In this document: positions 35,836 through 44,532 of the stretch, one piece after another
How the letters are laid out: each line of letters starts with the position of its first letter
Position numbering within the stretch: the stretch's first letter is position 1
DNA from: Larsenimonas rhizosphaerae
Lineage (GTDB): Bacteria; Pseudomonadota; Gammaproteobacteria; Pseudomonadales; Halomonadaceae
DNA: 64,000 bases
Assembly: GCF_023700005.1 (NCBI RefSeq)
Contig: NZ_JAMLJK010000001.1
Span: 1,347,096 to 1,411,095, forward strand
Direction of reading: 5' to 3'
Notes under the pieces: model-generated
Seen by the model: only the letters and a program-made list of their open reading frames with translations
Database searches by the model: none
Told to the model about the DNA's origin: nothing
Translations under genes and position numbers: made by a program

Positions 35836-36204
35836 ATGTCTCTTTTGAATCAATATATGGAAAAAGAGCAGCTTTTGAAAAAGCTGCAGGATGAGCTCAG
35901 TTCGCTTGAGCAGGATCAGCGGCTCAAGAAGGAGCTTGAGTTCAAGTCCCGGCTTGAATCCCTGATGGATGAATATGACAAGCGCTCCGAGCATGTTATC
36001 GAGCTGCTCAGCCCGGGTGGCGCAGGCGCCAGTGCCAAGTCGGCACCGGCCAGCACTACCCAGCGTAAAAAAAGAAAACTGAAAGTATATAAAAATCCTC
36101 ATACGGGTGAAGTTGTTGAAACTCGTGGGGGGAATCAAAAAACCCTGAAAGTATGGAAAGAAGAGTTTGGCCCCGAAACGGTAGAGTCCTGGCTTCAGGA
36201 TTGA
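35836..36204 (+). CDS. mvaT: H-NS-type xenogeneic silencer of the MvaT family
   Basis: This 122-residue DNA-binding protein has an N-terminal coiled coil (LEQDQRLKKELEFKSRLESLMDEY) for oligomerisation, a linker of about 25 residues, and the C-terminal AT-hook-like domain with KLKVYKNPHTGEVVETRGGN and VESWLQ, diagnostic of MvaT. MvaT/MvaU silence AT-rich foreign DNA, including polysaccharide loci. The ATG at 35836 (MSLLNQY) matches the family start; the GTG at 35815 overlaps the yrbL stop. The gene lies just before an AT-rich polysaccharide cluster. Confidence 0.9.
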   Translation: MSLLNQYMEKEQLLKKLQDELSSLEQDQRLKKELEFKSRLESLMDEYDKRSEHVIELLSPGGAGASAKSAPASTTQRKKRKLKVYKNPHTGEVVETRGGNQKTLKVWKEEFGPETVESWLQD

Positions 36205-36210
36205 ATGTTC

Positions 36211-36237
36211 AAAAAGGCGCCGCAGGCGCCTTTTTTT
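36211..36237 (+). terminator. Intrinsic terminator after mvaT
   Basis: GGCGCC / GGCGCC with loop GCA, flanked by A5 and T7. Confidence 0.9.
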
Positions 36238-36387
36238 GATGTGATCGAAACGGCATATGCCTTGCCACCCCTTTCTGATATCGTACCCTCAAATTTAATC
36301 CCCATGCGCCGTTATGATCTCCATGTGAATATCCGCAGTTTCGGGGTGTGTGTTGAATGGCTTTTCAAAGGATAGTGAGCTGACCCA

Positions 36388-37512
36388 ATGAAAAAAATAT
36401 ACGGTTGTGCGGTACTGAGTTCAGCGCTTCTGCTGGGCGGCTGTGTGATGGCTCCTGGTGGCGATATTGATTACAGCGCCGATCAGGGCCCGTCCATGGA
36501 CGAGCATGTCGAAGTAAAAGGGATTACCTTTGACCTGATCCGGCAGCAGGAAGCCGAGCGCAAGAAAGTCGAGTCTCAGCAAACCGACAACAAGACCGTC
36601 TCACTGGACTTTGCCAATAAGCTGAGTTCATACGAGTATGAGATTGGTCGCGGTGATATTCTTAATATTATCGTATATGATCACCCGGAACTGACTATCC
36701 CGGCAGGTGCAGAGCGTAGCTCGAGCGACTCCGGTTATGTGGTACAGCGTGATGGCACCATTTTCTATCCCTATGTTGGTCGCATTCGCGTAGAGGGCAA
36801 GAGCGTTACTCAGGTGCGCAGCATTATCTCATCTGCACTGCAGGACTACGTGGCCGACCCGCAGGTGAATGTCAATATTGCCAGTTATCGTGCCAAGAAG
36901 GCGTATGTTACCGGCCGAGTACAAAATCCGGGGCCGCAGCCAATTACCAACATACCGCTGACGCTGGTTGATGCGGTAACCCAGGCCGGTGGTGTTACCA
37001 ACGAAGCCGACTGGCACCATATTGTCCTGACGCGTCATGGCAAGCGCCAGGTTATTTCCCTTTACGATCTGCTCGAAGACGGTTATCAGGGCATCAACGG
37101 ACTTATTCAGGACGGGGATATTATTCACGTACCTGATGTAGGCAGCCAGAAAGTATATGTAATGGGTGAGGTCAATCGTCCCCAGGCATTGCCGATGGGT
37201 GGCTATAACCTCAGCTTGACTGACGCCATCGCCCAGTCTGGCGGTATTGATGAGCTTCAGGCGCAGCCTTCCGGAATCTTTGTCATTCGTCGTAATGCTG
37301 ATTCCGATACATCCGGCAAGGAAGCAACGGTTTATCAGCTGGATATTTCCAACTCGGCTGCCTTTGTTCTGGGTACGGAATTCGAACTTCAGCCGAAGGA
37401 TATTGTCTACGTGACGGCAGCGCCTCTGGCGCGCTGGAACAAGGTTATCAGCCTGCTGCTGCCCAGCACCAATATCACGCGTCAGGGAACCAGTATCAAC
37501 AACGACTTCTAA
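36388..37512 (+). CDS. wza: Polysaccharide export outer-membrane lipoprotein (Wza)
   Basis: This 374-residue protein is the octameric export channel for capsule or exopolysaccharide. The lipobox LLGGC ends a short signal peptide (MKKIYGCAVLSSALL). The Poly_export domain (YEIGRGDILNIIVYDHPEL, RDGTIFYPYVGRI) is followed by two SLBB domains (AYVTGRVQNPGPQP, VYVMGEVNRPQALP). The C-terminal helix WNKVISLLLPS would form the outer-membrane barrel. The promoter region shows no JUMPstart/ops element. Confidence 0.95.
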   Translation: MKKIYGCAVLSSALLLGGCVMAPGGDIDYSADQGPSMDEHVEVKGITFDLIRQQEAERKKVESQQTDNKTVSLDFANKLSSYEYEIGRGDILNIIVYDHPELTIPAGAERSSSDSGYVVQRDGTIFYPYVGRIRVEGKSVTQVRSIISSALQDYVADPQVNVNIASYRAKKAYVTGRVQNPGPQPITNIPLTLVDAVTQAGGVTNEADWHHIVLTRHGKRQVISLYDLLEDGYQGINGLIQDGDIIHVPDVGSQKVYVMGEVNRPQALPMGGYNLSLTDAIAQSGGIDELQAQPSGIFVIRRNADSDTSGKEATVYQLDISNSAAFVLGTEFELQPKDIVYVTAAPLARWNKVISLLLPSTNITRQGTSINNDF

Positions 37513-37527
37513 CGTGACGATAATAAG

Positions 37528-37562
37528 GCGCCCGCTGCATTTCGCAGCGAGCGCTTTTTTTA
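37528..37562 (+). terminator. Intrinsic terminator between wza and wzc
   Basis: GCGC-C-CGCTGC / GCAGCG-A-GCGC with one C/A mismatch, loop ATTTC, then seven T. It lies inside an otherwise co-directional polysaccharide locus. Confidence 0.85.
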
Positions 37563-37582
37563 ATTTTCCCAGGTGTGCATAA

Positions 37583-39775
37583 ATGGCTTCATACGAAAAA
37601 AGCGAGAACGCCGCGGGCGGTGAAGATCTGGATATCGGCCGGATATTAGGCCTTTTATTCGATCGGAAATGGCTGATTGTTGCGGTTACTTTGCTCTTTG
37701 CAGTAATCGGTATTGTATATGCGTTTGTTTCGACTCCCATTTATCAGGCTAACTCGCTGATAGAAATCGAGTCTCGTCCCAATGCCAGCAATGCTGCTGG
37801 TGACATGGGAAATATCTTTGGTAACACTGGCCCTAAATCAGTGGCAGAGATGCAAATCCTTCAGTCGCGGAAGGTACTTGGTACTGCTGCGGATCGCGTT
37901 AATCTGCAAACGGTTGTTCGTCCGAAGAAAATGCCGCTCATCGGTGAGTTGCTTATCCGCAAGGGTGTCAAGCGCCCCGGATTTGCTGATGGCTGGTCAT
38001 ATGTGTTCGGTGGTGAGGGCATCAACGTAACTCGACTGGTGCTTCCCTCTCGTTTGGTAGGTCGTCCACTTACCTTGCGTGTAACAGGAAAGACAAAGTA
38101 CGAGCTGTTGTCGAACGGGCAGCGTGTACTGAGTGGTGAGGTCGGTAAGCTTGCACAGTCGTCTGATGGCACGGTTGAGTTGCGAGTGATGAATATCGAT
38201 GCTCCGGCCGGTGCTGAATTCATAATGTACAAGCGTTCTGAATTGTCTGCGGTTGGAAGCCTTAAAAGCAGATTTAGTGTAGAGGAAACCGGTCGCTCCG
38301 GAACAGGTATTCTGCAGCTGACGCTTCTGGGACCGGATCCGGCCCTGACGGAAGCCAGTCTTCAGGCGATCAATGAAGTTTACCTCGAGCAGAATATCAA
38401 CCGTCAGTCTGCAGAAGCGCAAAACAGTATCGACTTTCTTAAAAAGCAGATACCGGAAGTGCGTGCAAACCTGGCTGATGCAGAAAACAAGCTGAACGAT
38501 TATCGTGTCCGTCAGGATTCCGTTGATCTTACTCAGGAAACTCAGTCGACCTTGAATCAGCTGGTTAACGTTGAATCACAGCTTAATCAGCTCAAGTTCG
38601 ATGAGGCAGATCTATCACAGCGTTTCACCAAGAATCATCCGTCCTATCAGTCACTGCTCGAGAAGAAGAAGCAGCTTGAAAATGAAAAGGCGAATCTGCA
38701 GAAACGCATTGGTAACCTGCCTGAAACACAGCAGGAAATTCTGCGCCTTCAACGTAATGTATCAGTGACGCAGGATATTTATGTTCAGCTGCTTAACAAG
38801 TTGCAGGAACTCAATATCGCCAAGGCCGGCGCTGTAGGTAGTGTGCGTGTGATTGACGATGCGGTTGTAAGGCCCGGTCCGGTAGCTCCGCGCTCAACCC
38901 TTATTGTCTTTATCTTTACCGTACTGGGCTTTGTGCTGAGTGTGCTGTACGTATTCATCAAGTCCGCCCTCAGCAAGGGGATCGAAGATCCAGATGATAT
39001 TGAAAAGGCTGGTCTGCCGGTTTATGCCACTATTCCTCTGGCAGAAAAACAGCAGCAACTGACCAAAAAGGTCAAGAAGTCCAAGGTGTCCAAGGGAATC
39101 ACGGTCGATACTGGTCTGCTCGCATTCCACGATTCCACGGACATGTCCATTGAAGCCATTCGCTCTCTGCGCACCAGCTTGCAGTTTGCAATGATGGAAG
39201 CACCCAACTCCATTTTGATGATCACTGGTGCAAGCCCTGATATCGGTAAGAGCTTCCTGACCTCGAACCTGGCGGCTGTCTGTGCTCAGGCCGGTCAAAA
39301 GGTGTTGCTGGTGGATGCAGATATGCGAAAGGGCCATGTCCATCACGCTTTCCGCACCAAGTCTGAAAACGGCCTGAGTGATGTGCTTAGCGGTGCAGCC
39401 ATGCCTGCAAGCGTTATCAAGGAAACATCACATGAAAATCTTCACTTTGTTTCCAAGGGTAAAACGCCGCCTAATCCGTCAGAGCTTCTGGCCAATGAAC
39501 GATTTGCTGAGTTTTCAGCCTGGGCAAACAAGAACTATGATCTCGTGATCATTGATACTCCGCCGGTTCTGGCTGTCACTGATGCAGCTGTCATTGGCAA
39601 GCACTCAGGTACCACCATGATGGTTGTCAAGTATGAGGGCAACTCTCTCAAGGAAGTGAATACCTCTCGTCGTCGCCTTGAGCAGAATGGCATCGATGTG
39701 AAAGGGTGCATTTTCAACGCTGTTGAAAAGAATATGCGCAATCAGTACAGCTATTATAATTACTCTTATAAGTAA
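37583..39775 (+). CDS. wzc: Polysaccharide co-polymerase / BY tyrosine kinase (Wzc)
   Basis: This 730-residue inner-membrane protein controls chain length and export with Wza. Transmembrane helices lie near residues 30-50 and 435-457 around a periplasmic coiled-coil Wzz-type domain. The C-terminal BY-kinase has Walker A GASPDIGKSF (about 549), Walker A' LLVDADMRKG (about 573) and Walker B DLVIIDTPP (about 651). The last 11 residues hold a cluster of five tyrosines, the autophosphorylation tail. A Wzb phosphatase gene, normally next door, is absent. Gene starts 21 bases after a terminator. Confidence 0.95.
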   Translation: MASYEKSENAAGGEDLDIGRILGLLFDRKWLIVAVTLLFAVIGIVYAFVSTPIYQANSLIEIESRPNASNAAGDMGNIFGNTGPKSVAEMQILQSRKVLGTAADRVNLQTVVRPKKMPLIGELLIRKGVKRPGFADGWSYVFGGEGINVTRLVLPSRLVGRPLTLRVTGKTKYELLSNGQRVLSGEVGKLAQSSDGTVELRVMNIDAPAGAEFIMYKRSELSAVGSLKSRFSVEETGRSGTGILQLTLLGPDPALTEASLQAINEVYLEQNINRQSAEAQNSIDFLKKQIPEVRANLADAENKLNDYRVRQDSVDLTQETQSTLNQLVNVESQLNQLKFDEADLSQRFTKNHPSYQSLLEKKKQLENEKANLQKRIGNLPETQQEILRLQRNVSVTQDIYVQLLNKLQELNIAKAGAVGSVRVIDDAVVRPGPVAPRSTLIVFIFTVLGFVLSVLYVFIKSALSKGIEDPDDIEKAGLPVYATIPLAEKQQQLTKKVKKSKVSKGITVDTGLLAFHDSTDMSIEAIRSLRTSLQFAMMEAPNSILMITGASPDIGKSFLTSNLAAVCAQAGQKVLLVDADMRKGHVHHAFRTKSENGLSDVLSGAAMPASVIKETSHENLHFVSKGKTPPNPSELLANERFAEFSAWANKNYDLVIIDTPPVLAVTDAAVIGKHSGTTMMVVKYEGNSLKEVNTSRRRLEQNGIDVKGCIFNAVEKNMRNQYSYYNYSYK

Positions 39776-39782
39776 GCATCAG

Positions 39783-39808
39783 GGCCGGCTCATTGGGCCG
39801 GCCTTTTT
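39783..39808 (+). terminator. Intrinsic terminator between wzc and the initiating transferase
   Basis: GGCCGGC / GCCGGCC with a 7-base loop followed by T5. Confidence 0.85.
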
Positions 39809-39828
39809 AAATTGTAAAGGGATATGAC

Positions 39829-41109
39829 ATGCAATCGTTCAAGGACAACCCTGGCAGGAATCGGCGCCACTCCCTCTGGTACGAAAGAATTTTATTCAGC
39901 CGCAGCGTGAATCTTCTTCTTGGCGTCGTGTTATGCGTCATTCTGCCGTTCTGGTTTTTCAGGGATTCATTTGCCACTAGTCCGCAATCTGCTACGTTCA
40001 TAACGTTGTTTTTGTGTGCTGCTGCATTATTGGCCACTGTAAGTGTTGTTCGACAAATAGCTTCATATCCCGGTGCGCGCTCGTACTTTTATATTCTCCC
40101 CGTGGCTCTGGTGTCATTTGGTTTGGCGTATCTGGTTGCTTATGTCGTCAATCTGCCAGTGCTGGAGTCTGTTGTTATCGTTTCTCTGGTCTGCTCGATC
40201 ATCTACTGCTTCGCGGGTAGTTATGTTGGAATAAAATATCAGTCCAGAAAGCTGGCTGTTGTTCCCTTTGGACGCATTAGTGAGTTTTGTGTCAGTAGTG
40301 ATATTGACTGGCGCTTCCTTGAAACTCCTGATCTGCATTCCATGCGAGTGGATGGGGTCGTGGCGGATCTCCGTGCTGAAATCCCGGACGAGTGGCAAAA
40401 ATTTCTGGCTGAATGCGCCATACACAGAATTCCCGTGTACAACGCCCGCCAGATCCATGAGTCCGTGACCGGCCGTGTACATCTTGATCATATGTACGAA
40501 AACAAATTCGGCAGCCTGCTGCCGCGCGAAGATTACGAGTTGCTTAAACGTGTCTTTGACGTTATTGCCGTGCTGCTGGTGTTACCTGCCGTAATCCCGG
40601 TCATGCTGGTTACTGCGTGGCTTATTCGTCGCGATGATCCGGGCCCTGTCTTTTTCAACCAGATCCGTATGGGGTTCAAATGTAAACCCTTCAAGGTTTA
40701 TAAGTTTCGCAGTATGTACGTCAATCCAGGTACTACCTTTACTGCTGAAGGTGAAGATCCACGTATTACACGTATCGGCAAGGTTATTCGAAAATACCGT
40801 ATCGATGAGCTTCCGCAGCTTTTTAACGTATTGCAGGGCAATATGAGCCTGATTGGGCCGAGACCCGAGTCACTCAGCCTGGCGGAATGGTACGAAAAGG
40901 ATGTTCCTTTCTTTCATTATCGTCACGTAGTGCGCCCCGGCATTTCCGGATGGGCACAGGTTGAGCAGGGGTATGCCGCCGAAGTTGAAGGTATGACCAA
41001 GAAACTTGAATACGACTTTTATTACATCAAGCATTTTTCATTCTGGCTGGATATTTTGATTGTTGCGCGCACAATTAAAACCATGTTGACCGGCTTCGGT
41101 GCACGATAA
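39829..41109 (+). CDS. Undecaprenyl-phosphate sugar phosphotransferase (WcaJ/WbaP type)
   Basis: This 426-residue polyprenyl glycosylphosphotransferase starts repeat-unit assembly by moving a sugar-1-phosphate onto undecaprenyl phosphate. Four or so N-terminal membrane helices are followed by a CoA-binding-like cytosolic region, then the catalytic domain: RVFDVIAVLLVLPAVIPVM, KVYKFRSMY, DELPQLFNVLQGNMSLIGPRPE and GISGWAQV. The sugar (glucose or galactose) is not readable. It is the first gene after the second internal terminator. Confidence 0.9.
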   Translation: MQSFKDNPGRNRRHSLWYERILFSRSVNLLLGVVLCVILPFWFFRDSFATSPQSATFITLFLCAAALLATVSVVRQIASYPGARSYFYILPVALVSFGLAYLVAYVVNLPVLESVVIVSLVCSIIYCFAGSYVGIKYQSRKLAVVPFGRISEFCVSSDIDWRFLETPDLHSMRVDGVVADLRAEIPDEWQKFLAECAIHRIPVYNARQIHESVTGRVHLDHMYENKFGSLLPREDYELLKRVFDVIAVLLVLPAVIPVMLVTAWLIRRDDPGPVFFNQIRMGFKCKPFKVYKFRSMYVNPGTTFTAEGEDPRITRIGKVIRKYRIDELPQLFNVLQGNMSLIGPRPESLSLAEWYEKDVPFFHYRHVVRPGISGWAQVEQGYAAEVEGMTKKLEYDFYYIKHFSFWLDILIVARTIKTMLTGFGAR

Positions 41110-41125
41110 AAAATACGGTACTTTG

Positions 41126-42340
41126 ATGAAAATTGCTTTTTTTGTTACTGGCTTTCCCAAGCTTTCAGAAACTTTTATTCTTAACCAGATCGTAGGTTTG
41201 CTGGATAAGGGACATGATGTGCGTATCCTTTCCTTTGAAAAGGAGTACGGCATTTCACATGATACGATCGCAGAATACGGTCTGGTTGAAAAAACGACGT
41301 ATTTACTACCTGAAAGTGAAAGCAGGTATATGAAAGTACTGAAACTGGCTTTTTGGTCACTTTCAGGAATGTTGAAAAAGGGTGTAGCACGCAAGGGCTC
41401 CCTTCGGGAAACCGTGAATCATTATGCCGCCCTGGGTAAGCATTCCCGGGTGGGGAATTATGATGTGGTGATAGCTCATTTCGGGCCTGTTGGCGTGCAG
41501 GCGTTGAATCTCAGGCTGGATGATTTCTTTACGGGTAAACTGGCTACCGTCTTTCATGGCTATGATATTTCACGATATCAGGTACTTGAAACGTACACGG
41601 AGCGGTACAGGAAATTATTCAGAGAAGGTGAGTTGTTTTTACCTATCAGCCAGCTTTGGTCTGACAGGTTGCAGTCACTGGGCTGCCCGCCTGACAAAAT
41701 CATGCTTCATCGCATGGGCGTTGATCCCGAAAACTTTGCCTGGATTGATCGTTGCAAGCATGAATCGGGGGAAGCTCTTCGCTTTCTGAGTGTTGCCAGG
41801 CTGGCTCCTAAAAAGGGAATTGATGACGCTATCAAAGCTCTTGCCGAGCTAAAGGTGCGTGGGTACACATTTGAATATGAAGTGATTGGTGGTGGCGACC
41901 AGCTGGATCGCTACAAGACACTTGCAGCCTCTTTGAATGTGTCTGAAGAAGTATCCTTTCTTGGTGAGCGGACTCAAACGGTTATTCGGGAAAAAATGGC
42001 GAAGGCACATTTTTTCCTTTTGCCCAGCAAGGTTGCATTTGATGGTGATATGGAAGGTATTCCTGTGGCCTTGATGGAAGCCATGTGCCTGGGTTTGCCT
42101 GTGATCTCTTCTACACATAGCGGTATACCTGAACTGATTGAGCATGGTGTTACCGGGTTCCTTGCCATCGAAAACGATAGTGCTTCTCTAGCCAATGTTG
42201 TTCAGGAAGCTGTAGATACACCTCCGGACAGGATTGAAATCATTCGTGATGCAGCGCGGGAGAAAGTCAATAAGGAGTTTAACAAGGTGCATCTTATTGA
42301 CGAGCTTGAGGAGATCTTGAGCAGGGTGGCTGCATCATGA
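41126..42340 (+). CDS. Glycosyltransferase family 4 (WcaL-like)
   Basis: This 404-residue GT-B enzyme has the N-terminal signature TGFPKLSETFILNQI, as in colanic-acid transferase WcaL. Its C-terminal donor domain has the EX7E-like segment LPSKVAFDGDMEGIPVALMEAM. The donor sugar is unknown. The start at ATG 41126 is chosen because the protein begins MKIAFFVTG; a GTG at 41099 would overlap the previous gene. It overlaps the flippase gene by 4 bases. Confidence 0.85.
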   Translation: MKIAFFVTGFPKLSETFILNQIVGLLDKGHDVRILSFEKEYGISHDTIAEYGLVEKTTYLLPESESRYMKVLKLAFWSLSGMLKKGVARKGSLRETVNHYAALGKHSRVGNYDVVIAHFGPVGVQALNLRLDDFFTGKLATVFHGYDISRYQVLETYTERYRKLFREGELFLPISQLWSDRLQSLGCPPDKIMLHRMGVDPENFAWIDRCKHESGEALRFLSVARLAPKKGIDDAIKALAELKVRGYTFEYEVIGGGDQLDRYKTLAASLNVSEEVSFLGERTQTVIREKMAKAHFFLLPSKVAFDGDMEGIPVALMEAMCLGLPVISSTHSGIPELIEHGVTGFLAIENDSASLANVVQEAVDTPPDRIEIIRDAAREKVNKEFNKVHLIDELEEILSRVAAS

Positions 42341-43647
42341 AAGCAGGCGGGCTGGCAGGAAATGTCTCATGGACTTTTCTTGCTACAATAGTCAATTCCA
42401 TCGTTCAAATTGTTCAGTTGGGGATTGTCGGGCACTATGTGGCTGTCTCCGACATGGGCCTGCTGTCGGTCGTTGTTGCTATTGTAAATATCGGTATTAT
42501 TTTCCAGGACGTGGGGTTTTCATCTTTTCTTATTTATAAGCAGGATATAAAAGATCGTCAACGCCATCTCCTTTTTAGCCTGAATATTTTGCTTGGTATA
42601 TTACTCTTTGGTCTGAGTATTGCTTCTTCCGGATTTATTGAGGATTTGATTAATAAGCCAGGATTTGCAGCACTGTTTTGTGTTGGAGCACTGAATTTTC
42701 TGGCATTGGGGTTGGGTAGCCAGGCTCAGGCCTTGATGATAAAGAGCAAGGCCCTTAACACGATGGCCCAGTTTGATATGTCGGCCAAATTTCTGGGACT
42801 TGGTGTTACCGTAGCACTGCTATTTGTCGGCTATGGTATCTATTCCCAGCTGCTGGGAATGATTGCTGCAAATCTGTTCATGAGTCTTCTGTGCTTTTTC
42901 AAGGTGAACAAAAGTTATCCGATACGGTTTTATTTTGGCCGTGACTGTTTGACGGATCTCAAGGAGCCTCTGGCGTTCGGTAGCTATCATCTTGGCAGTG
43001 TGCTTATTGGTGAGTTCCGTAAACAGTTTGATGTGTTTCTGGCGGCTCGCTTCTTGCCTGCTCACACACTCGGGCTTTATACAGTGGGTAAGGAGCTGGC
43101 ACTGCGTTCCATGATGATTATTCGGCCTGTTATTCAGAAAGTGGTAATGCCTATTTTTGCGGAACAGCAGAGTACCCCTGATAAGCTTAGGAAGTCATAT
43201 CTCACTACACTCTATGGTATTACGGCAGCATTCGGTATTCCTGCTGCCATAGGGATAATATTTTCAGGTTTCTTCCTGAGTGTTATTTATGGTGATAAGT
43301 ATATTGAAGCCGATCAGTTCTTTTCAATATTTATTCTTATTGCCTATCTGCGTTGTCTTGGGCTGCCTACTGGCGTACTTGCTCAGGCCATGGGTAAAAC
43401 AAATATCGAATTTTACTGGAATATTATTTCCACGATCGTTCTTTGTGCAGTGCTGGTGCTAACCGTATTTGTCGGTGTTGGCTATTTCGCCTTTGCCATT
43501 CTTGCCGTTCAGGTAGTGCTGACCATAATGCAGCGTCGACTTTTTCTGAATCGACTGATTAATGTGGGTCTATTCCAATATACGATCAGTTGGTTGGCTG
43601 GCTTTATTGCTTTGTCGTTGGTTTACTTTTTCTGGGTGGGTTTCTGA
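42337..43647 (+). CDS. wzx: Oligosaccharide flippase (Wzx, MOP superfamily)
   Basis: This 436-residue polytopic protein of about 12 helices resembles WzxC. Conserved landmarks are DMGLLSVVVAIVNIGIIFQDVGFSSFLIYKQ and the loop GSYHLGSVLIGEFRKQFDVFLAARFLPAHTLGLYTVGKEL. It moves lipid-linked repeat units to the periplasm. It is AT-rich relative to housekeeping genes in the window. Confidence 0.9.
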   Translation: MKAGGLAGNVSWTFLATIVNSIVQIVQLGIVGHYVAVSDMGLLSVVVAIVNIGIIFQDVGFSSFLIYKQDIKDRQRHLLFSLNILLGILLFGLSIASSGFIEDLINKPGFAALFCVGALNFLALGLGSQAQALMIKSKALNTMAQFDMSAKFLGLGVTVALLFVGYGIYSQLLGMIAANLFMSLLCFFKVNKSYPIRFYFGRDCLTDLKEPLAFGSYHLGSVLIGEFRKQFDVFLAARFLPAHTLGLYTVGKELALRSMMIIRPVIQKVVMPIFAEQQSTPDKLRKSYLTTLYGITAAFGIPAAIGIIFSGFFLSVIYGDKYIEADQFFSIFILIAYLRCLGLPTGVLAQAMGKTNIEFYWNIISTIVLCAVLVLTVFVGVGYFAFAILAVQVVLTIMQRRLFLNRLINVGLFQYTISWLAGFIALSLVYFFWVGF

Positions 43648-43648
43648 T

Positions 43649-44524
43649 ATGGACGTCAGTGTTGTTATTCCAACATATAATAGTTCGGAATTTATATACA
43701 AAGCGATCGATAGTGTCATCGTTGCGGCTGAAGGGCTTCAGTTTGAGGTCATTCTTGTCGATGATTTTTCCAACGATATCGATAAACTCAAGGAAGTGGT
43801 TCAAGGGTATGCCAGCGCTCGATTGATCCTGAAAGAGAGCAAGTCGAATGCTGCTGTATCACGAAATACCGGAATCATGAATGCTACTGGTAAACATATC
43901 TTTCTGCTTGACTCGGACGATGCGTTTGCACCGGATCATATTCGGAACCGCATAAGCCTGCACGCCGACACCGGTGCAGATTTTATTTTTGGCGCCTTCA
44001 CAGAGCGGGGCAGCAGGGATCGTCATTTCATTGACAGGCACAAGGACTGTTCTGCGCGTGATTACCTGTTCGTACATGATGGCGACATAAGGACATCTAC
44101 CATATCCTTGGCCAGTAATGCCCTATTGATGAATGGTTCTCTTGACAAGCATCAGGACTGGGGCTTTTTTCTGGATGTAGACGATGCCCAGGTCAAATGG
44201 GTATATGATGATCGTCCTACGGTCATTCTGTATGTCGACCGAACAACCAATATGAGTAGTTCGGCCAATACGAAAGCCAGCCAGTTTTTCATCGATGCCT
44301 ATTTGCTTCAGAATGCTCATATTACAGGGTTTTGTAAAAGGCAATTTTTGAGCGCCATTGTCAGCAACGATGAGCAAAGCTACCGTTTCTTTACTCAACG
44401 CATGACGTTGTCCTGTCTTTCGACGCAGCTCAAGGCGATCAAGATTTTGGGCGATGCAAGCCTTAAACTTGGCCTTTTTTCGTCGTTTTCAGGCTTGCTG
44501 CGCCAACTACGATCCAATCGCTAG
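43649..44524 (+). CDS. Glycosyltransferase family 2
   Basis: This 291-residue GT-A enzyme begins MDVSVVIPTYNSSEFIYKAI. The nucleotide-sugar DxD region is FLLDSDDAFAP. The ATG at 43649 lies 1 base after the flippase stop; the longer frame from 43562 overlaps that gene by 86 bases. Acceptor and donor are unknown. Confidence 0.85.
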   Translation: MDVSVVIPTYNSSEFIYKAIDSVIVAAEGLQFEVILVDDFSNDIDKLKEVVQGYASARLILKESKSNAAVSRNTGIMNATGKHIFLLDSDDAFAPDHIRNRISLHADTGADFIFGAFTERGSRDRHFIDRHKDCSARDYLFVHDGDIRTSTISLASNALLMNGSLDKHQDWGFFLDVDDAQVKWVYDDRPTVILYVDRTTNMSSSANTKASQFFIDAYLLQNAHITGFCKRQFLSAIVSNDEQSYRFFTQRMTLSCLSTQLKAIKILGDASLKLGLFSSFSGLLRQLRSNR

Positions 44525-44532
44525 GAACTGCT

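Noticed and set aside
36238-36387. JUMPstart/ops antitermination element before wza
   Set aside because: No GGCGGTAGC-like ops core or JUMPstart pattern is present in the 150-base gap.
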